Positions 1-12,230 of a stretch of DNA of 64,000 bases are shown here, piece by piece. The position numbers and the translations under genes were made by a program. A model generated the notes under the pieces. That model ran no database searches, was not told where the DNA came from, and saw only the letters and a program-made list of their open reading frames with translations. Each line of letters opens with the position of its first letter. Positions within the stretch are counted from its first letter, which is position 1. The stretch is from NCBI GenBank assembly GCA_032988165.1, contig JANTQF010000067.1, positions 78,010 to 142,009 of the forward strand, given 5' to 3'. This stretch comes from Emmonsiellopsis sp. PD_33 (lineage: Eukaryota > Ascomycota > Eurotiomycetes > Onygenales > Ajellomycetaceae).

Positions 1-324
1 CATGAGCTGTGAATAACTGTCTGTAAGCTCTGACTCATAGTCTAGGAAGTGAAGATACTCTGTGGTTGCAGGATGGTTTGAAAACTCTCTTATTATGTTT
101 CCAGCTTTGGAGGTTGGTTGTATCATGATAATGCCAAGACCAGGCACATTCTTCTGCCAGTCAAGACTCGGATCTTTGCCTGCATGCTCATCCAGACATT
201 CAAATCTCAAAGAGTAACTCCTCGATACTCTGTACAGAGATATCCAAACAATCCAGATAATCTCACAACAAACAGCACAAGTTTCTGAGGTAGAAAACCA
301 ATCACTCATTCCCCATCTTCCATA
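1..324. other. Left-edge CpG-poor sequence, no gene seen
   Basis: No reading frame of note. A few CpGs survive here (near 174, 215, 335, 358 and 371), unlike the transposons that follow. It is probably degraded repeat DNA that the foldback element entered. Confidence 0.4.
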
Positions 325-915
325 CTAATCATGCCTTCGCTGTTTCACCCACATCTCCCGTTGTGGGTGCGCCACACCAATATGATAAAAACACCAATAC
401 AATAAAAAGTGAGACTAGGTACCTTTTGTATGGGGAATACATATAAAAGGTACCTATTTTTGATTTTTGATTTTTTCATGATTTCTCAACCACCACACAA
501 GATATAGATTTCATACTTCAGCAGGAATATCTAAAAGCTATAAGAAATATATTTATTTAAATAAATCTAAGATTTTCTTGTTCATTTTTCATTTTTTCTA
601 TTTTTAGGCACAGTTTTAGTGTATTTTCAGTTTTATCTTAATCTCAAGAGAATAACCAATTTTTAATAGATTCTATTAATGCTATTATATTCACTAGGAT
701 TCAGTGTATGTTCTATTCCAATATGAGCTTTATATCTGGTGTAGTGGTTAAGAAATCATGAAAAAACTAAAAGTTGAAAATAGGTATCTTTTATATGTGT
801 TCCCCATACAAAAGGTACTTATTTTTGATTTTTATCATATCAGTGTTTTTATTGTATCAGTGTGGTGCACCTAGAAGGTGGAACTGAGAGATGCAGCAAT
901 GAAGGCATGATTAGT
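325..915. repeat. Foldback / MITE-like inverted-repeat element
   Basis: Two long arms are imperfect reverse complements of each other: roughly 335-512 and 722-915. The outer parts share ACTAATCATGCCTTC, then GTGC(G/A)CCACAC, then AATATGATAAAAACAC-like blocks. The inner parts share GAAATCATG and a KpnI-like GGTACC palindrome. About 200 bp of AT-rich loop lies between the arms. There is no coding capacity, so it would be non-autonomous. Arm differences are mainly C/T and G/A transitions. Element ends and target duplication are not certain. Confidence 0.6.
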
Positions 916-929
916 TACTAGTATCTTAC

Positions 930-1097
930 TATTAGAAATTTCAAGATAATTTCATATTCATATAATCTCACTTAGAATTAGCATTTACACAGCCACCCAC
1001 ATTTCTTCATATAAAATAGCTAGGGTTCCTATGAACCACCATTAGTTTGACAATATTATTCAATTTGTACCTTATGAAGTAATGTATAATGCTGATA
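930..1097 (+). repeat. Copia 5' LTR
   Basis: It aligns end to end with 25006-25173. The first bases read TATTAGAAAT here against TGTTGGGAAT in the 3' copy, so even the TG terminus has been mutated to TA. Most differences are C/T or G/A transitions. Confidence 0.9.
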
Positions 1098-1110
1098 GTT
1101 ATGAGCCCAG
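1098..1110 (+). other. Copia primer-binding site (internal initiator tRNA-Met match)
   Basis: The bases right after the 5' LTR are GTTATGAGCCCAG. TTATGAGCCC is complementary to the GGGCUCAUAA anticodon-region segment of initiator tRNA-Met, the half-tRNA priming known for many fungal Copia elements. Complementarity is seen; use as primer is inferred. Confidence 0.75.
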
Positions 1111-1499
1111 TAATTTCCATTACATATTTAACTTGATTTTTATTGTTATTATCATTATTTCATTATTTTTCACCCTATACCACATGCTTTTCACATGAAA
1201 TAGTGATAACCTCTGAAAAAGACCCATGAAGATATCCTCTAGATTTATGAGATCTATTGAAAAATGGAGCTGCAGGCTCTATACACTTAATAAACTAAGC
1301 TTTTGAGAACACTAAAAGCCTTATATTAATTGAAAAATAGAGCTGTATGAATACTTCTAATAGTCTGAAAATTGAAAAAGTAGAGCTCTTGGAGCCCTAT
1401 CTACCTCACCATGTCTGATGCCACTACCTGATGTATAATAGTAACACTAAAGAACAGTAAGAACTGAGAGATTTAATATATAAACATCATATTGATAGT

Positions 1500-2593
1500 G
1501 AGTAATTATAGAGTTTGTAATTATATTGATTTAATAAAGGAAGATTATTAGCTGGAAATAGAAGAACCTGAGATTGAGAATAATAAATCTGAAAAATCAT
1601 TTGAAAAATAGATAATAATGTATAAAAAATACCAAACAGCTATGAATAAGATGTATGATATTATCACAACATTAGTTTTGAAAGTGGAGATAGAGTATGT
1701 CATGAAGGTGAGTAATACTCATATTAAAGATATTATCAAAGTGCTGTGATATCATCTCTCTCCCACTACTAAAGATTGAAAAAATAAAGTTAGAGATTAA
1801 TATAACACTCTGATGAAGAAACCAAATAATAAGAACATCAAAAAATAATTAGATGACTAGTTTATAATCTATGAAGAGATATAAAATGTGGAGATTAGAG
1901 ATCTATTCAATCTAGAGAGTGATTTTTTAATGGCTAATTAAATGATTGATCTGATGATTGCTGAAGGATTTAGATCTATTATCTCATATAATAAAAAAAT
2001 GAGTATGAATGTTATTGATCTAGAATAATTAGTCAGAGAGATTAAGATTTGATATTGCAAGATGAGAGTCTTAAAAAATAATTATAGTGCTGTTTTTATG
2101 ACCTTTAGTGATCTAGGTAATGAGGAAAAAAAAGACTCTGCTGATAGAATAAATCTACCTGCAAAAAACTTACAAAAGAAAGCTAATAAAGATTTAAAAA
2201 AGAAGGATAAAAAGACTTATAATCTATATATCTATAGCAGGCCTGAGCACTCAGCAGGAACTTGCTGGTATCTTAACCCTATATTAAGGCCTAAGTGGTT
2301 CATGGAATATAATAATATGTGTAAAAAGATGGATGAGGCATTAAAAGATGAGAAAGTCAAAATGAAGATTAAAATAGAGATTGAGAAGGTAAATGATAAG
2401 GCTGACACAGACCTGTAGATGAATTTTTCAACTATTTATTAAATACCTCTAATCTCATATGAAGCTACTGATGAATTGTTAATCTTAAGTGCTAAGTTTA
2501 GCTCATTAAATCATTCATTAAGAGATAGCTAGGTATATAATATAGATAGAGAATCTTATATCTATAATAATAAATTCAGATTTATTAATTTTA
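1500..2593 (+). pseudogene. Copia gag and start of protease, degenerate
   Basis: The plus strand carries a Lys/Glu-rich, repeatedly interrupted frame. One 118-codon open piece remains (2062-2418), with YNLYIYSRPEHS near its middle. Around 2520-2590 the reading resembles the retropepsin start of Copia elements (D-S-W-V-Y-N-T-D then a Ser-Tyr-Ile segment). The frame stops at the Gypsy-A insertion and resumes at 13446-13486 and then 21205. No usable protein remains. Confidence 0.6.
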
Positions 2594-2754
2594 TGTAATT
2601 GGGATAACTTGAGATGAAAACGTTGCATAGAATAAGGTTGTATTTGCTATGTTCCTGGGCTATCCATGGCTATTTATACCACAGGGCCTGACTAAGCTAT
2701 GTAGGTGACTAAGCACCATGGATATTCCATGGTGTGGAGCATGCATGCATAATA
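2594..2754 (-). repeat. Gypsy-A 3' LTR (left copy)
   Basis: 161 bp, beginning TGTAATTGGGATAAC on the plus strand and ending TAATA where the other copy has TAACA. It differs from 13285-13445 at about 14 positions, all C/T or G/A transitions, with several reciprocal TG/CA pairs marking ancestral CpGs. Confidence 0.93.
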
Positions 2755-2989
2755 AGTGGCTCCTTTCAGAAAGGCATGTGATGCCCTCATTACAGTAGTT
2801 ACATGCAGGATTGTAGAGCCAACAAATGAAACATGGGATCTTGTAATGCATAACATAATAGTGAACAACACACTAAGTGAAAAAGAAAACCTTACTTTCT
2901 ATCCCTGCAGTGGTCTCTGCACTCCATAACTGAGTCATTGTAAAGTATGGAGACTCAGGGGTGTCCATGGTGTCAGCTTTCATTACTAC

Positions 2990-5922
2990 TCCTCCTCTGT
3001 GGCAAATCCTCCCAGATCCTCCTCAAGGCAGTCTTCATCTATACAGCACACCTCATAGTAGGGCATTCTGCATCCCTTGGCAACTACAAGGATCTCCTTT
3101 GCTTCCTTTTCTTCAACATCAAGTAGTTCAATGAGCTATTGTATGGCATGGGTGTAGGTGAGTGTGGCATCTTTCCAGAGGGCTGTGTTGAGAGCCTTAA
3201 GGCTGGCAAATGGGGTTAGTGCAGACTTAATTGAGCAATTATGGGTGTACCCAGTGAGTCCATCAATAGCTGTATGCAATTCTTCATCAGGCAGGCCTCA
3301 CATATCACTGTATTGCATCCCTGTGCTAGATCACTTGTCCAGTATTGCCATGGCATCTGCAGGTCTAGTGTTGTGCAGATACATTAGTCATAATGCTGCC
3401 TTAAGGTTATCTGGCACATCTGGGAGTTTTTCTGGTGTCATTACCAGTTCCTGCAGCCACTTAATCTCCTGTCTGATTCACTGTGTTGTCATCTTTTTGA
3501 TTGTGCAGAATGACACTCCTTTCTCATTCCAGTGACCTGCCAGGGTATTTGCATTGTCATTGCTGATTTTACACAGCCAAGCTATGTGTTGTACTGCTTG
3601 TGTGTGATCTTTGTCAGCCTCAGGGCTCTCTGGCAAAACCTTCTCTCACTGGGCTGTGGTTTCTCCTGCTACTTCTTGGCAGTTGATGAGGTTTTTTATT
3701 GCTTTCTGTCTGATATCAATATCCATAGACACAATGTGGTTGTATGAAACACCCAGATTGATCCATCACTGGACAAGGTCTGTGGCTTTTTTGAGCTGTA
3801 TATTGTCTGATATGATAACTACCTTAATTACTTATTCAGCTTCAGGAGGGTACATCCACAGAATCTCCTGTGTGAGGGGAGGGCTGGGCAGGACTCCTTG
3901 AATTTCACTGCTGAGCTTCTTCTGGTCAGGCTGTTGACTCTGAGGCTTAAAGACATTATCAGTGTTAGCATCATCAAGTTTCTGTAGGGCTCTTTGCAGT
4001 TGCCCATCCATCATAGCAAACACATTATGGAATGTAGTGCTGGATGCATGCAGTGTTTTAGTCATGACCTCTGCCTCATGTTGCTTCAGTTGCTGTAGTT
4101 TCATGATGTGTTTGATAGCATCTTCACAGATGCATGCATCTTTGTTAGCAGTGTTGGAGGTCTCAGCCATATGGGTATCCTCTGTGAGGTTATTAAGTCA
4201 CTTCCCCTGTTGTTTCATAATGTCTTTGGCTATGCAGTGCAGTTCCTGGTTGCTTACAGCAGTCATCTCATTGTACAGGATGCCTGTGGATTTCCAGTCA
4301 TCCACCACATTGTGTGCTGGCCATGCTTTCATATTGCACAGGGTTATGACACATCAGACTACTTTCTTGCTTCTCTTGGCAACATATAGCATGGGGGCCT
4401 CCATGACAACTGTTGGAGTCTTCATGGCAGTTTTGTGGCTCTCTGGTTGCAGGGATGGAGTTTCATTGCAAGCCTGGCAGTCATTCAAGGGGGCATCAGT
4501 GCTGGTGGAGTTGTTATCACTGACATGCCCTTCATCACTGGCATTCTCTGGTATGTTCATCAGTCTGTCAGTCATAACCTAATCATCATTTTGTAGGCAT
4601 TTAAGGACCTCAGCCTCTGTACAGTCAAGTCTCTGAGCTGAGATGTACATCACAGAAGGGCATCCAATGTGGAAGGATCAAGTTTGCTTGATTTGCTTCT
4701 GGCAGTTCTGATGGTAGAGGTCATTTATGGCATTCATAACATCTTGCTCAGTCATGCCCAGTGGGAAGATCACAGTGTTCTGGTGTTCTCATTCATTCAG
4801 TAGAACATCAATTTCCCAGTTTCACACTGTGGCTCTCTAATTCTATAGGCATACATACTGCTCCTCATCTGTGATATGCTTGTCTGTCTTGTATCTGCTT
4901 TGAATGTTTAGCATGGCTTGCTGGCATGCTTTCCTGGTTGCATATGTGTCATCATATCTGATCTTGCTCTCACTAAGGTGTTTTCCAAGGGAATCACACA
5001 CTTTGTAACCCAGATTGTGGGAGGTATTTTGGAGGAAGACAGATTTGTTTGCATTGTTGATTATTTTCATGTCACCAGTCTTATTGTCCTTGTTTTATTT
5101 GCCTTTAGTTCTGTCAATTGTCATCCCAATCTTGATCTTCAGGTGTTCCACTTGAGGCTCTAGTGGGGGTTCTTTCAGCCCAGGGCCTTGGAAGTTTCAG
5201 CTCTTTCCTGGGTCTACATGTATCTTCAGGATTAAAAATCATAAGGAATTCCCAGTAATAAAGGGTGCTAGAGTCACATTTTCTTTCTCAGCCTGTCTTG
5301 CTTTGTGGTCTTTCAGTTGGGGGACTAGTCTGTTGTTATGAAGTGTTTGACCATGTCTCTGGTCTTCCAGGCCAGTGATGATGGTTTGCAGAGCTGGGAC
5401 TGACATTGTATTGATGATTGTGACAGGGAATCCATGATGTTTCATGTCCATAATGAGTATATCTATTTCTCAGTCTGGGTAACCCAAAGCCTTGAGTGTC
5501 TGTTTCACTTGCTCCTCATCTGCCTCCTCATTTGTCATTCTTTGTTTCCTCTTTATGTCATCAGCTCTACCCACAGGGGAGCCATTGCTAATGTTGAGGT
5601 CTGTGAGGTTCATTGTGCTGGCCAGGGAGTTGGTAGTTGCCTGGAGTGTTTAGCATCTCTTTCTGGGGGTTTTTGCTGGTGTAAGGGGCACACCAGTAGG
5701 TCCATGTTGCTTTGTGATTTTGGATGCAGAGGCATTTTTGTCTTTGGCCTTCTTGGCTCCATCTTTGCCATTGTCTTTGTTACTGCAGGGCACCATGGTG
5801 ACTTCACATCTTATGACATGGAGGTAGGTGTGCAAGTGTGAGTGGGTAGGAGTAGGGAGGGGTGGTTTTGGATAGATTATATGTGTGTGGGATTGGCAAA
5901 GTGTTGTCAGTGAACTTGCCAT
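2990..5922 (-). pseudogene. Large extra ORF (ORF3) of Gypsy-A, unknown function, broken by stops
   Basis: One minus-strand frame can be followed from an ATG at about 5922 (MASSLTTLCQ) down to about 3000, roughly 970 codons. It is interrupted only by single in-frame stops that look like C-to-T changes, with no frameshift seen in the parts I read through. Open pieces lie at 5650-5922, 5239-5451, 4843-5070, 4354-4575 and 3832-4170. The protein is Lys/Glu/Gln-rich and predicted helical, with stretches such as KHIMKLQQLKQHEAEV. It has no obvious membrane segment, so it does not look like env. It lies downstream of the chromodomain in the same orientation. I do not recognise a family. Confidence 0.65.
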
Positions 5923-6504
5923 GGTAATGATTATGAATGTCTGCAGATTTCAAAGGCTGGGTCTCTTGATGCCATGGGAAGTTCCTACATTCAGTGAATG
6001 TTTGTTTCATATCTCATTGTGGGGACAATATTCACCATGGAAAGTTCATGGCTTTCAGCAAATTCCTCAGCAGGATCATTACATGCAGTGAATACAATCA
6101 AGATGATGGGAGTGTGCAGTAAACATGTTAGCAAACAGTGGGGTGTAGAATAACTATGGGGAAATACATATCAGAGTTTGGGCAGACTGGTGGGATAATG
6201 CCATTATGAATGTGGATGTGTGGGTACATGGGGGTGCTATCTATACAAGCTGGTGCAACAATGAGGCAATGGAGATTTCATGAAATAAAGGACTCAATCA
6301 GGCAACAAAGATGTTAATATCATGCAGGGGTATGGAATCTCTATGGCTAGTAATTGCATGTTTTCTTTCTAATTTATATTCTGCAAACATCAAAGCACTT
6401 TTAGGGTTCTTTCAGGTTTTTTGGAAGGCTAGGCCACTACTTTTGCAGGGCAGCCTCATTGTAGTCTTATCAGCAACATAGATTCTTCCCAGTCATACTC
6501 ATAT

Positions 6505-7900
6505 TATTATATAAGCTCCTTCACCTCTTGGAGGGCATGCTCCAGATACCATCTATCTTCTTCTGGGCTGTAGCCCTTCCACCTTATGAGGTATTCAACC
6601 TTGTTGCCACATTTGAGAGTCTTTATCTATTTTGCCATTATTTTTTCTATCTCATATGATTTCCATTTGTCTGAATCTCCTTCCATCACAACAGGGCCCA
6701 GTGCCAGCAGAGTGCACCCAAAGGGGTCTTCCTCCTGTGGGGTGGGTTCCAGATGGGCAATGGAAATCACAGGGTGTATGTGGAAGTGTGCTGGGAGGTC
6801 CAGAAGGTAGGTGAGGCTGCTAACTTGGTGGCAAATTGTGAAGGGGTCTGCATACTAAGGGGCAAACTTGCCATAAGTCTGGAGTAGTGGTGTATCATAT
6901 CCTTTGCCAATTTGGAGGAGCACCTTATCATCTGTCACAAAGAACCTTGGAGTATGCTTCTTGTTATAGTACTTCTTCATAAACACCACTGCTGTGTGGA
7001 GTGCCTCATTTGTGTTGAGGCAGCTGGAGAAATCCTGGGGACTTTGATCTTGGAATGCCTGTGCTAGCTGGAGTGGCATTTTAAGCTTCTGGCCATACAT
7101 ATATTAGTGGGGGGATATCCCTGTCACTGATGCTGTGGCACTGTTGAAGAGTGCTTGGAGTGAGAGGGCTGAGTCCTCCTATTGCCATGGATCTTCCAGG
7201 ACTGTAATTGTATGTCAGAGGGCAATCTCATATGTTTGGTTTGTAATCTCTGATTGACTGTCTGCTTGAGGATGATAAGCTATAGTGTAGAGGAGATCTA
7301 CCCCTAGGGACTTGAAGATTGTTGCCTAGAAATTGCTGAGAAACTTCTTGTCTCTATCTGAGATGATGCAAGATGATGTGCCCCAGTCACCTATCACCAA
7401 TTGCTTGATAAATGGCTTGGCCCAGGATTTTGCATTCTAATTCTGGCATCCTGGGATGAAGGCTGTCCTCTTGCTTGCCTTGCAAGTAATAGTCATGCCA
7501 GCATCAAATTGTCCCTTGGGGAGACCAAGGACAATATCAATTATAATCATATGGAACAGGGATGATTCTGTGATGATCAGCTGTAGTGTGCTGTATAGCT
7601 TGTAATATTGAGTAGCATTCTATAGGCAGCTGAGGCAGTGATAGATATATTCCTTGACAAGGTGAGTTTTCTTGTAGATTGACAGGCTGTCCAGCTTCTC
7701 TATAGTTCATTGTGGTCTAAGGTGTGCATCTGAGTGTGTGATCTTGATGACATCACCAATGAGAGGCCAGGGAATGCAGAGCTGCATGGTGTCCCTGTGG
7801 TTGTGATATAGCAGGTTGTTATTGGAGTTAATATGATATGGCAACTTGGTCTGATTCTCCACTGGCAGTGTGTTATTTGCCTTTATGACATTCAAGATTG
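6505..7900 (-). pseudogene. Gypsy-A integrase with C-terminal chromodomain, degenerate
   Basis: Reading the minus strand, a zinc-binding HCLSC piece (about 7630) is followed by core motifs SDRDKKFLSNF (about 7340) and YHPQADSQSE (about 7260). A C-terminal stretch with NKKHTPRFFVTDDKVLL follows (6855-7100). The chromodomain reads YEIEKIM... then EYLIRWKGYSPEEDRWYLEH at about 6505-6680, with a TAG in its middle. Chromodomain integrases define chromoviruses and can direct insertion to H3K9-methylated heterochromatin (family knowledge). Confidence 0.85.
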
Positions 7901-7949
7901 TGGCCAGCCTTGAGTCTTGCTGGTAGGTGTCTAGGAGTCTTTATTAGAA

Positions 7950-9600
7950 CTGTGGGGACATTGTAACTACTATGGCTGTATAATCTACCAGGAATGTATT
8001 TGTGGCCTCAGTGGCCAGGTCTTCTAGGGGCTCATCCTGATCTGTAGGCACATCTGACTGTAATCAAGACAGGGCATCTGGGATGATGTGTGTGCAGCCA
8101 GGTTTATGAAATATTTATAGGTTGAATCGCTTGAGCACTTAGACCAGACATGCGACCTCCAGTTCTGTTGGCCAGTATCTGGTTTCTGCTGATGTGAGAA
8201 TCTTGAAGAGGAACATAATGAGCTCCACCATGGTTGATGGAGGTGAGGTCTCAAAGTCTGGGATTTTTCCATGCTATATCTTCTTGAGTGATATCTATTC
8301 TGATTTTACATGGAATATCATCACCCCAAAGCCTCTCTGTTTAGAAGCATTGACATTAAAGAAGAGGTATTACATGCTGTCATGATGTACCAGAAACAGA
8401 CTCTTGGTAAATACTGCTTGTATATCATTGAATGCCTTCTCTTCTTTTTCTGTGGGCTTTCCAAGAGGTGTTTGGGTGGAGAATTGGGTTTGTGGTCTCT
8501 CTTTCACTGGTGCATCCTTGAGGAGCATCATCTTATGCACCTGTAGGGGCTCTGCATGATAGGCATAAAAAGGCATGTAGTTCCTCAGTCATTCTGTTGT
8601 GCTAAGGTAAGTCTCTAAGTCCTTCAGATTCTTGAGGAATGTGATTCTTACCAGTGCAGCAATGTAATCCTCTGTCAGTGTGAGGCCCAGAGATGAGACC
8701 TTGTGTCCTAGCAGTCTAACTGAGGGGAAGCCAATAAATGCTTTCTTCAGGTTGATGACAATGTTCTTGTCATGAAACAGGCTGAAGATCTTTCTTAGGT
8801 GTTTGCTGTGTTTCTTCATGGTAATACTTGTAGTGACCAGGTTGTCAATGTAACAGCAGATGAACTTCTTGAACTTCTTTAGGAAGAGGTCAATTTTGTG
8901 CTGCACATATGCCAGCAAGTTTATATATCTCATTATAGCAACTGAGGGGATCTCTTGTCTGCAGTGTGACATAACTGATAAGCATTATTAGTGGTCACAG
9001 TGGACTCTCCATTGGTAAAAGAAGCTTGTGTAGTCAAGGACAGTAATGTAGTGGCATTCTTTCATGAAGTTGATGACCTCTGCCTGCTGTGTTATTGGAT
9101 ATATGTCAGGCTCAACTATCTTATTCAGTTTCTGAATGTTAATAATAGGGTGGCCTTTCTGTACACTATTTACTTCCTTTCAAACTACAAATACTGGGTA
9201 TCTAGAGGGGATGTAGTCTGTTGCCTACTCCATGCACCCTTGAGCATACAATTTGTTGAAGAGTTCATCTATGACCTCATGGTCTTTCTGGTCTAAAGGG
9301 TATACCTTTGCTTGGGTCTGGAGCTTGCAATCCTCCAGTGGTAAGAGGGGAATTTGCATCTACTCATCCTCTGGCAGGTCCATGGCATTGCTGTGGTCTT
9401 CTCAGATGTTGGGGAATTTATTGCAAATCTGTGTGAAGTATTTTGTGGTCTCCTCATCACTATAGATTATTATATCATTGGGTAGTTTTACTTCTGCCCT
9501 GGTGGGGTTGACATTGATGGCATGTGGAGATTCCTCCAGTGACCCTGGTATATCCAGGTTGTCATTTAGCTCTTACTGGGGCTGTTCCTTAGGTAGACTA
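7950..9600 (-). pseudogene. Gypsy-A reverse transcriptase and RNase H, degenerate
   Basis: The 127-codon open piece at 8589-8972 carries the RT palm core: ICCYIDNLVT in place of the catalytic Y-x-DD, so the second catalytic Asp is Asn. KKAFIGFPSVRLLGHKVSS and GLTLTEDYIAAL follow it, the usual Gypsy RT tail. RNase H-like sequence continues at about 8000-8576. Multiple stops and the lost Asp show it is inactive. Confidence 0.88.
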
Positions 9601-10601
9601 AGAGCCAATGATTCTGCTGTGGGGTCAACCAAGTATGCACCAGTAGCATCATATTCTCTCAGAGTGCCAACACAGGATCTCCATGGGATTGTGACCTGCC
9701 TATCCATGTTGTTGATGACATGGGTGAATGGGAGATTATGGTCCATAATTTGCACATATGCCTGAAGTAGCAGCATGGCAGGGTTAAAGATATAGTCCCT
9801 GTCTGTAGGTAGGTATTCCTCTTTGCCAAGGTGGCATCTGAGGGGAATTTTCACCTCTAATCTGAGCAGAATGATGACTTTAGCATCTGAATATACTGGC
9901 CTGGTAGCTTGATGGTCTTTTCTTGGTGTCACTAAAATCTTGACTTCTACATCCTCACACAACTTTATTCACAGCATCCTCTTGTCTAGATCTATGGTGA
10001 TGCTCTTCAGCACCATATTATCTATGCTGAGCAGCAGGTTGACATAGAGGTCATCAATGACATGTGCTTCCATTAAGATCTGGGCAAGCACTGGCATACA
10101 TTCCTCATCTGGCAGAACCACCAGTAATGTGAGTAAAATTACAACCATCTCAGAGGATTCCATGGAGTCTCTGATACCCCTGACTGGTATTCACAGGCAA
10201 GCCAGGCATGGTATCTTGTTGCATTGCTGCTCAAGAAACTTCTTGCTTACAAGTATCATTATACAGCCAGAGTCCACACATATTGGCAGCAGCTTGGAGG
10301 TGTCCTGGCAGAACACCATGGTAGTGGCATATTTCCAGTTGTGAAATGCATAACTGTATGGTGTATCTGGGTCAGCTGGCCACTGGAATACTATCACTTG
10401 AGGTGCACAGTCAGGGCTCACATGGAAGGCCTGTAGAGTTGCTGTGCAAGTTTTCAAGTGTTTATACAGGTTGTTGTGTGAATTAAAGGCCTCACTATAG
10501 CTATAACAGGTGGCTGTCATGGGATCCATGTGAAATATATTTACTTCCAGGTTGTATGCACCATCATCATATGGTTGTTCCTGTGGATCATTCATGAGCA
10601 T
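9601..10601 (-). pseudogene. Gypsy-A protease region, degenerate
   Basis: The minus-strand open piece 10191-10601 contains LLPICVDSGCIMILVSKKFL, with D-S-G in the position of the retropepsin catalytic D-[ST]-G. Downstream, 9573-9962 continues the polyprotein linker before the reverse transcriptase. Frame interruptions separate the pieces. Confidence 0.65.
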
Positions 10602-10649
10602 TTCTGACTCATCATAGTAGGGGTTGAATTCTGCCTCCTGACCATATGG

Positions 10650-12230
10650 ATCTTCTGTGGACTCCTCTGATTCCTTGGGGTCAGCATGGAATGCTACTTG
10701 TTTGTGTGGCTGCTGGTTTCATGGCTGCCTGCTGAGCAGGTTAGCATTAGGGGTACCCTTAGATGCCAGTAGCTGGAGCTGTTACTTTAGGGCTAGCAGT
10801 TCAGAACAATCTTGCTGGGCTTTGCCTTGGTAGTTTCTATTGTGCTGGTTGTAGCAGCCACCATATTGGTTGTTGTTGCCACCATATTAATTGTTGTTTC
10901 CACTGTAGCTGTGGTACTGTCCATTGGCATAGTCCTGTGCCTGGTACCTGGGCTGGTATTAGTAAGCAGGCTGTTCAAACTGGTGGGGGTACAATCCTCT
11001 ACCATGTCCACAGTAATTACTTCAAGAGGTAAAGTTACTGTGATAGGATCCACACTGATTATACATACTATTTGCATATTGATCATTACTTGCAAATCAA
11101 TCTGTCCAGTTGGTCTGCTTGCAGCAAATAATCTCAGTGAATTCTTCAATGGTTATGTTCTCTTCTGACTCATCAATAGTAGCTCACAAGGCAACATTCA
11201 GGTTGTTCCACACATGTAGGACCTGGGCATACTCAGTGTCTCCTTAGCCACAGTGTTTGGCAGCTGAAGACACATCCAGAATATAGGAGGTTAGACTGCA
11301 CTCATCATAGAGATCCTAGAGTAAGTATTTTATCTCATTGAGCTTTTGTAGTGCTTGACTACCCTTGATGTGGAATCACCATTAGAGAATCTTGATCCAC
11401 TCTTTCACTCCATTATCAGTTGTGACAAGACCTATACAGGTGATGTCATTGAGCTCCTGGTTCCACCAGGATTCCACTTCTCCTTTGAGGCATGAATCCA
11501 AATTCTGTTGGATCCTTGCCACATCCCTGGTTAGGGTGGTGACCTTAAGCTAGTTGGTGAACACATGGATGTCCCAGTAATATGTCTTGCCTTCCTTGTT
11601 GATAACATCATTATGGCCCCACAATGTCAGTGCATTGGGGTAGAAAAAACCAATGTCCTGGGGTTTCCATGGAGTAGTTGAGGTCAGTGGTGCAGGTGGA
11701 GGCTGCACTGGTGGCTGGGCTGGTGCCAGCTAAGCAGCAGCAGCCCTGGCATGGGAGAGCAGTTCCTATAGGGTTTGCATCTGGCACAGGGTGAAGCCTG
11801 TATTGTCAGCAGATTCATCAGCAGTGCCTGTAGCAGCTGGAGTGCTGTTCACATTTGACATATTATCTGGCTGTTCAACAGATAGTGGTTGCAAGGCTTG
11901 TTCTTCATCAGTTGGAGTTATGTTTGGGGTCTCTGGAGACTCTGTGGGTGTTAGCTGCAGTGCAGTGCAAAATAAGGTGCTGCTTGGCACTGGGTTAATC
12001 TGCAAGGGTGGCTGAGCCAGACAGGGTGGGGTGTTGCCCTCTGAGCATGGCTTTGGGCCTAGCAGGAGGTATACTTGTCTTATTGGTAATATCTCAAAGA
12101 ATGCCTCTTCCCAGCAGGTGAACATGCAGCTCTGTTTGAAGCAGTCTGTGCAGTTGTGAAATTCAAGAACTGCTTGATTAAGCAATGAATGATTAATGGG
12201 CCAGTCTGATGGTATCAGTGAGACCACTTG
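10650..12230 (-). pseudogene. Gypsy-A gag, degenerate
   Basis: The minus strand has an open Pro/Thr/Ser-rich segment (11766-12227, with NPVPSSTLFCTALQLTPTES). A capsid-like part follows at about 11150-11650 with readable pieces such as DSCLKGEVESWWNQELND. An Asn/Gln/Tyr-rich tract sits at 10790-11000. I could not identify an intact zinc knuckle. Position upstream of the protease and composition support gag. Confidence 0.6.

Noticed and set aside
3158..4582. Several plus-strand frames rich in Ser, Cys and Leu
   Set aside because: They lie opposite the Gypsy-A ORF3 frame, which is the collinear reading; there is no start context or family similarity.
10812..11168. Plus-strand hydrophobic frame with Val/Ile repeats inside Gypsy-A
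   Set aside because: Opposite strand of the Asn/Thr-rich gag tract; not a membrane protein gene.
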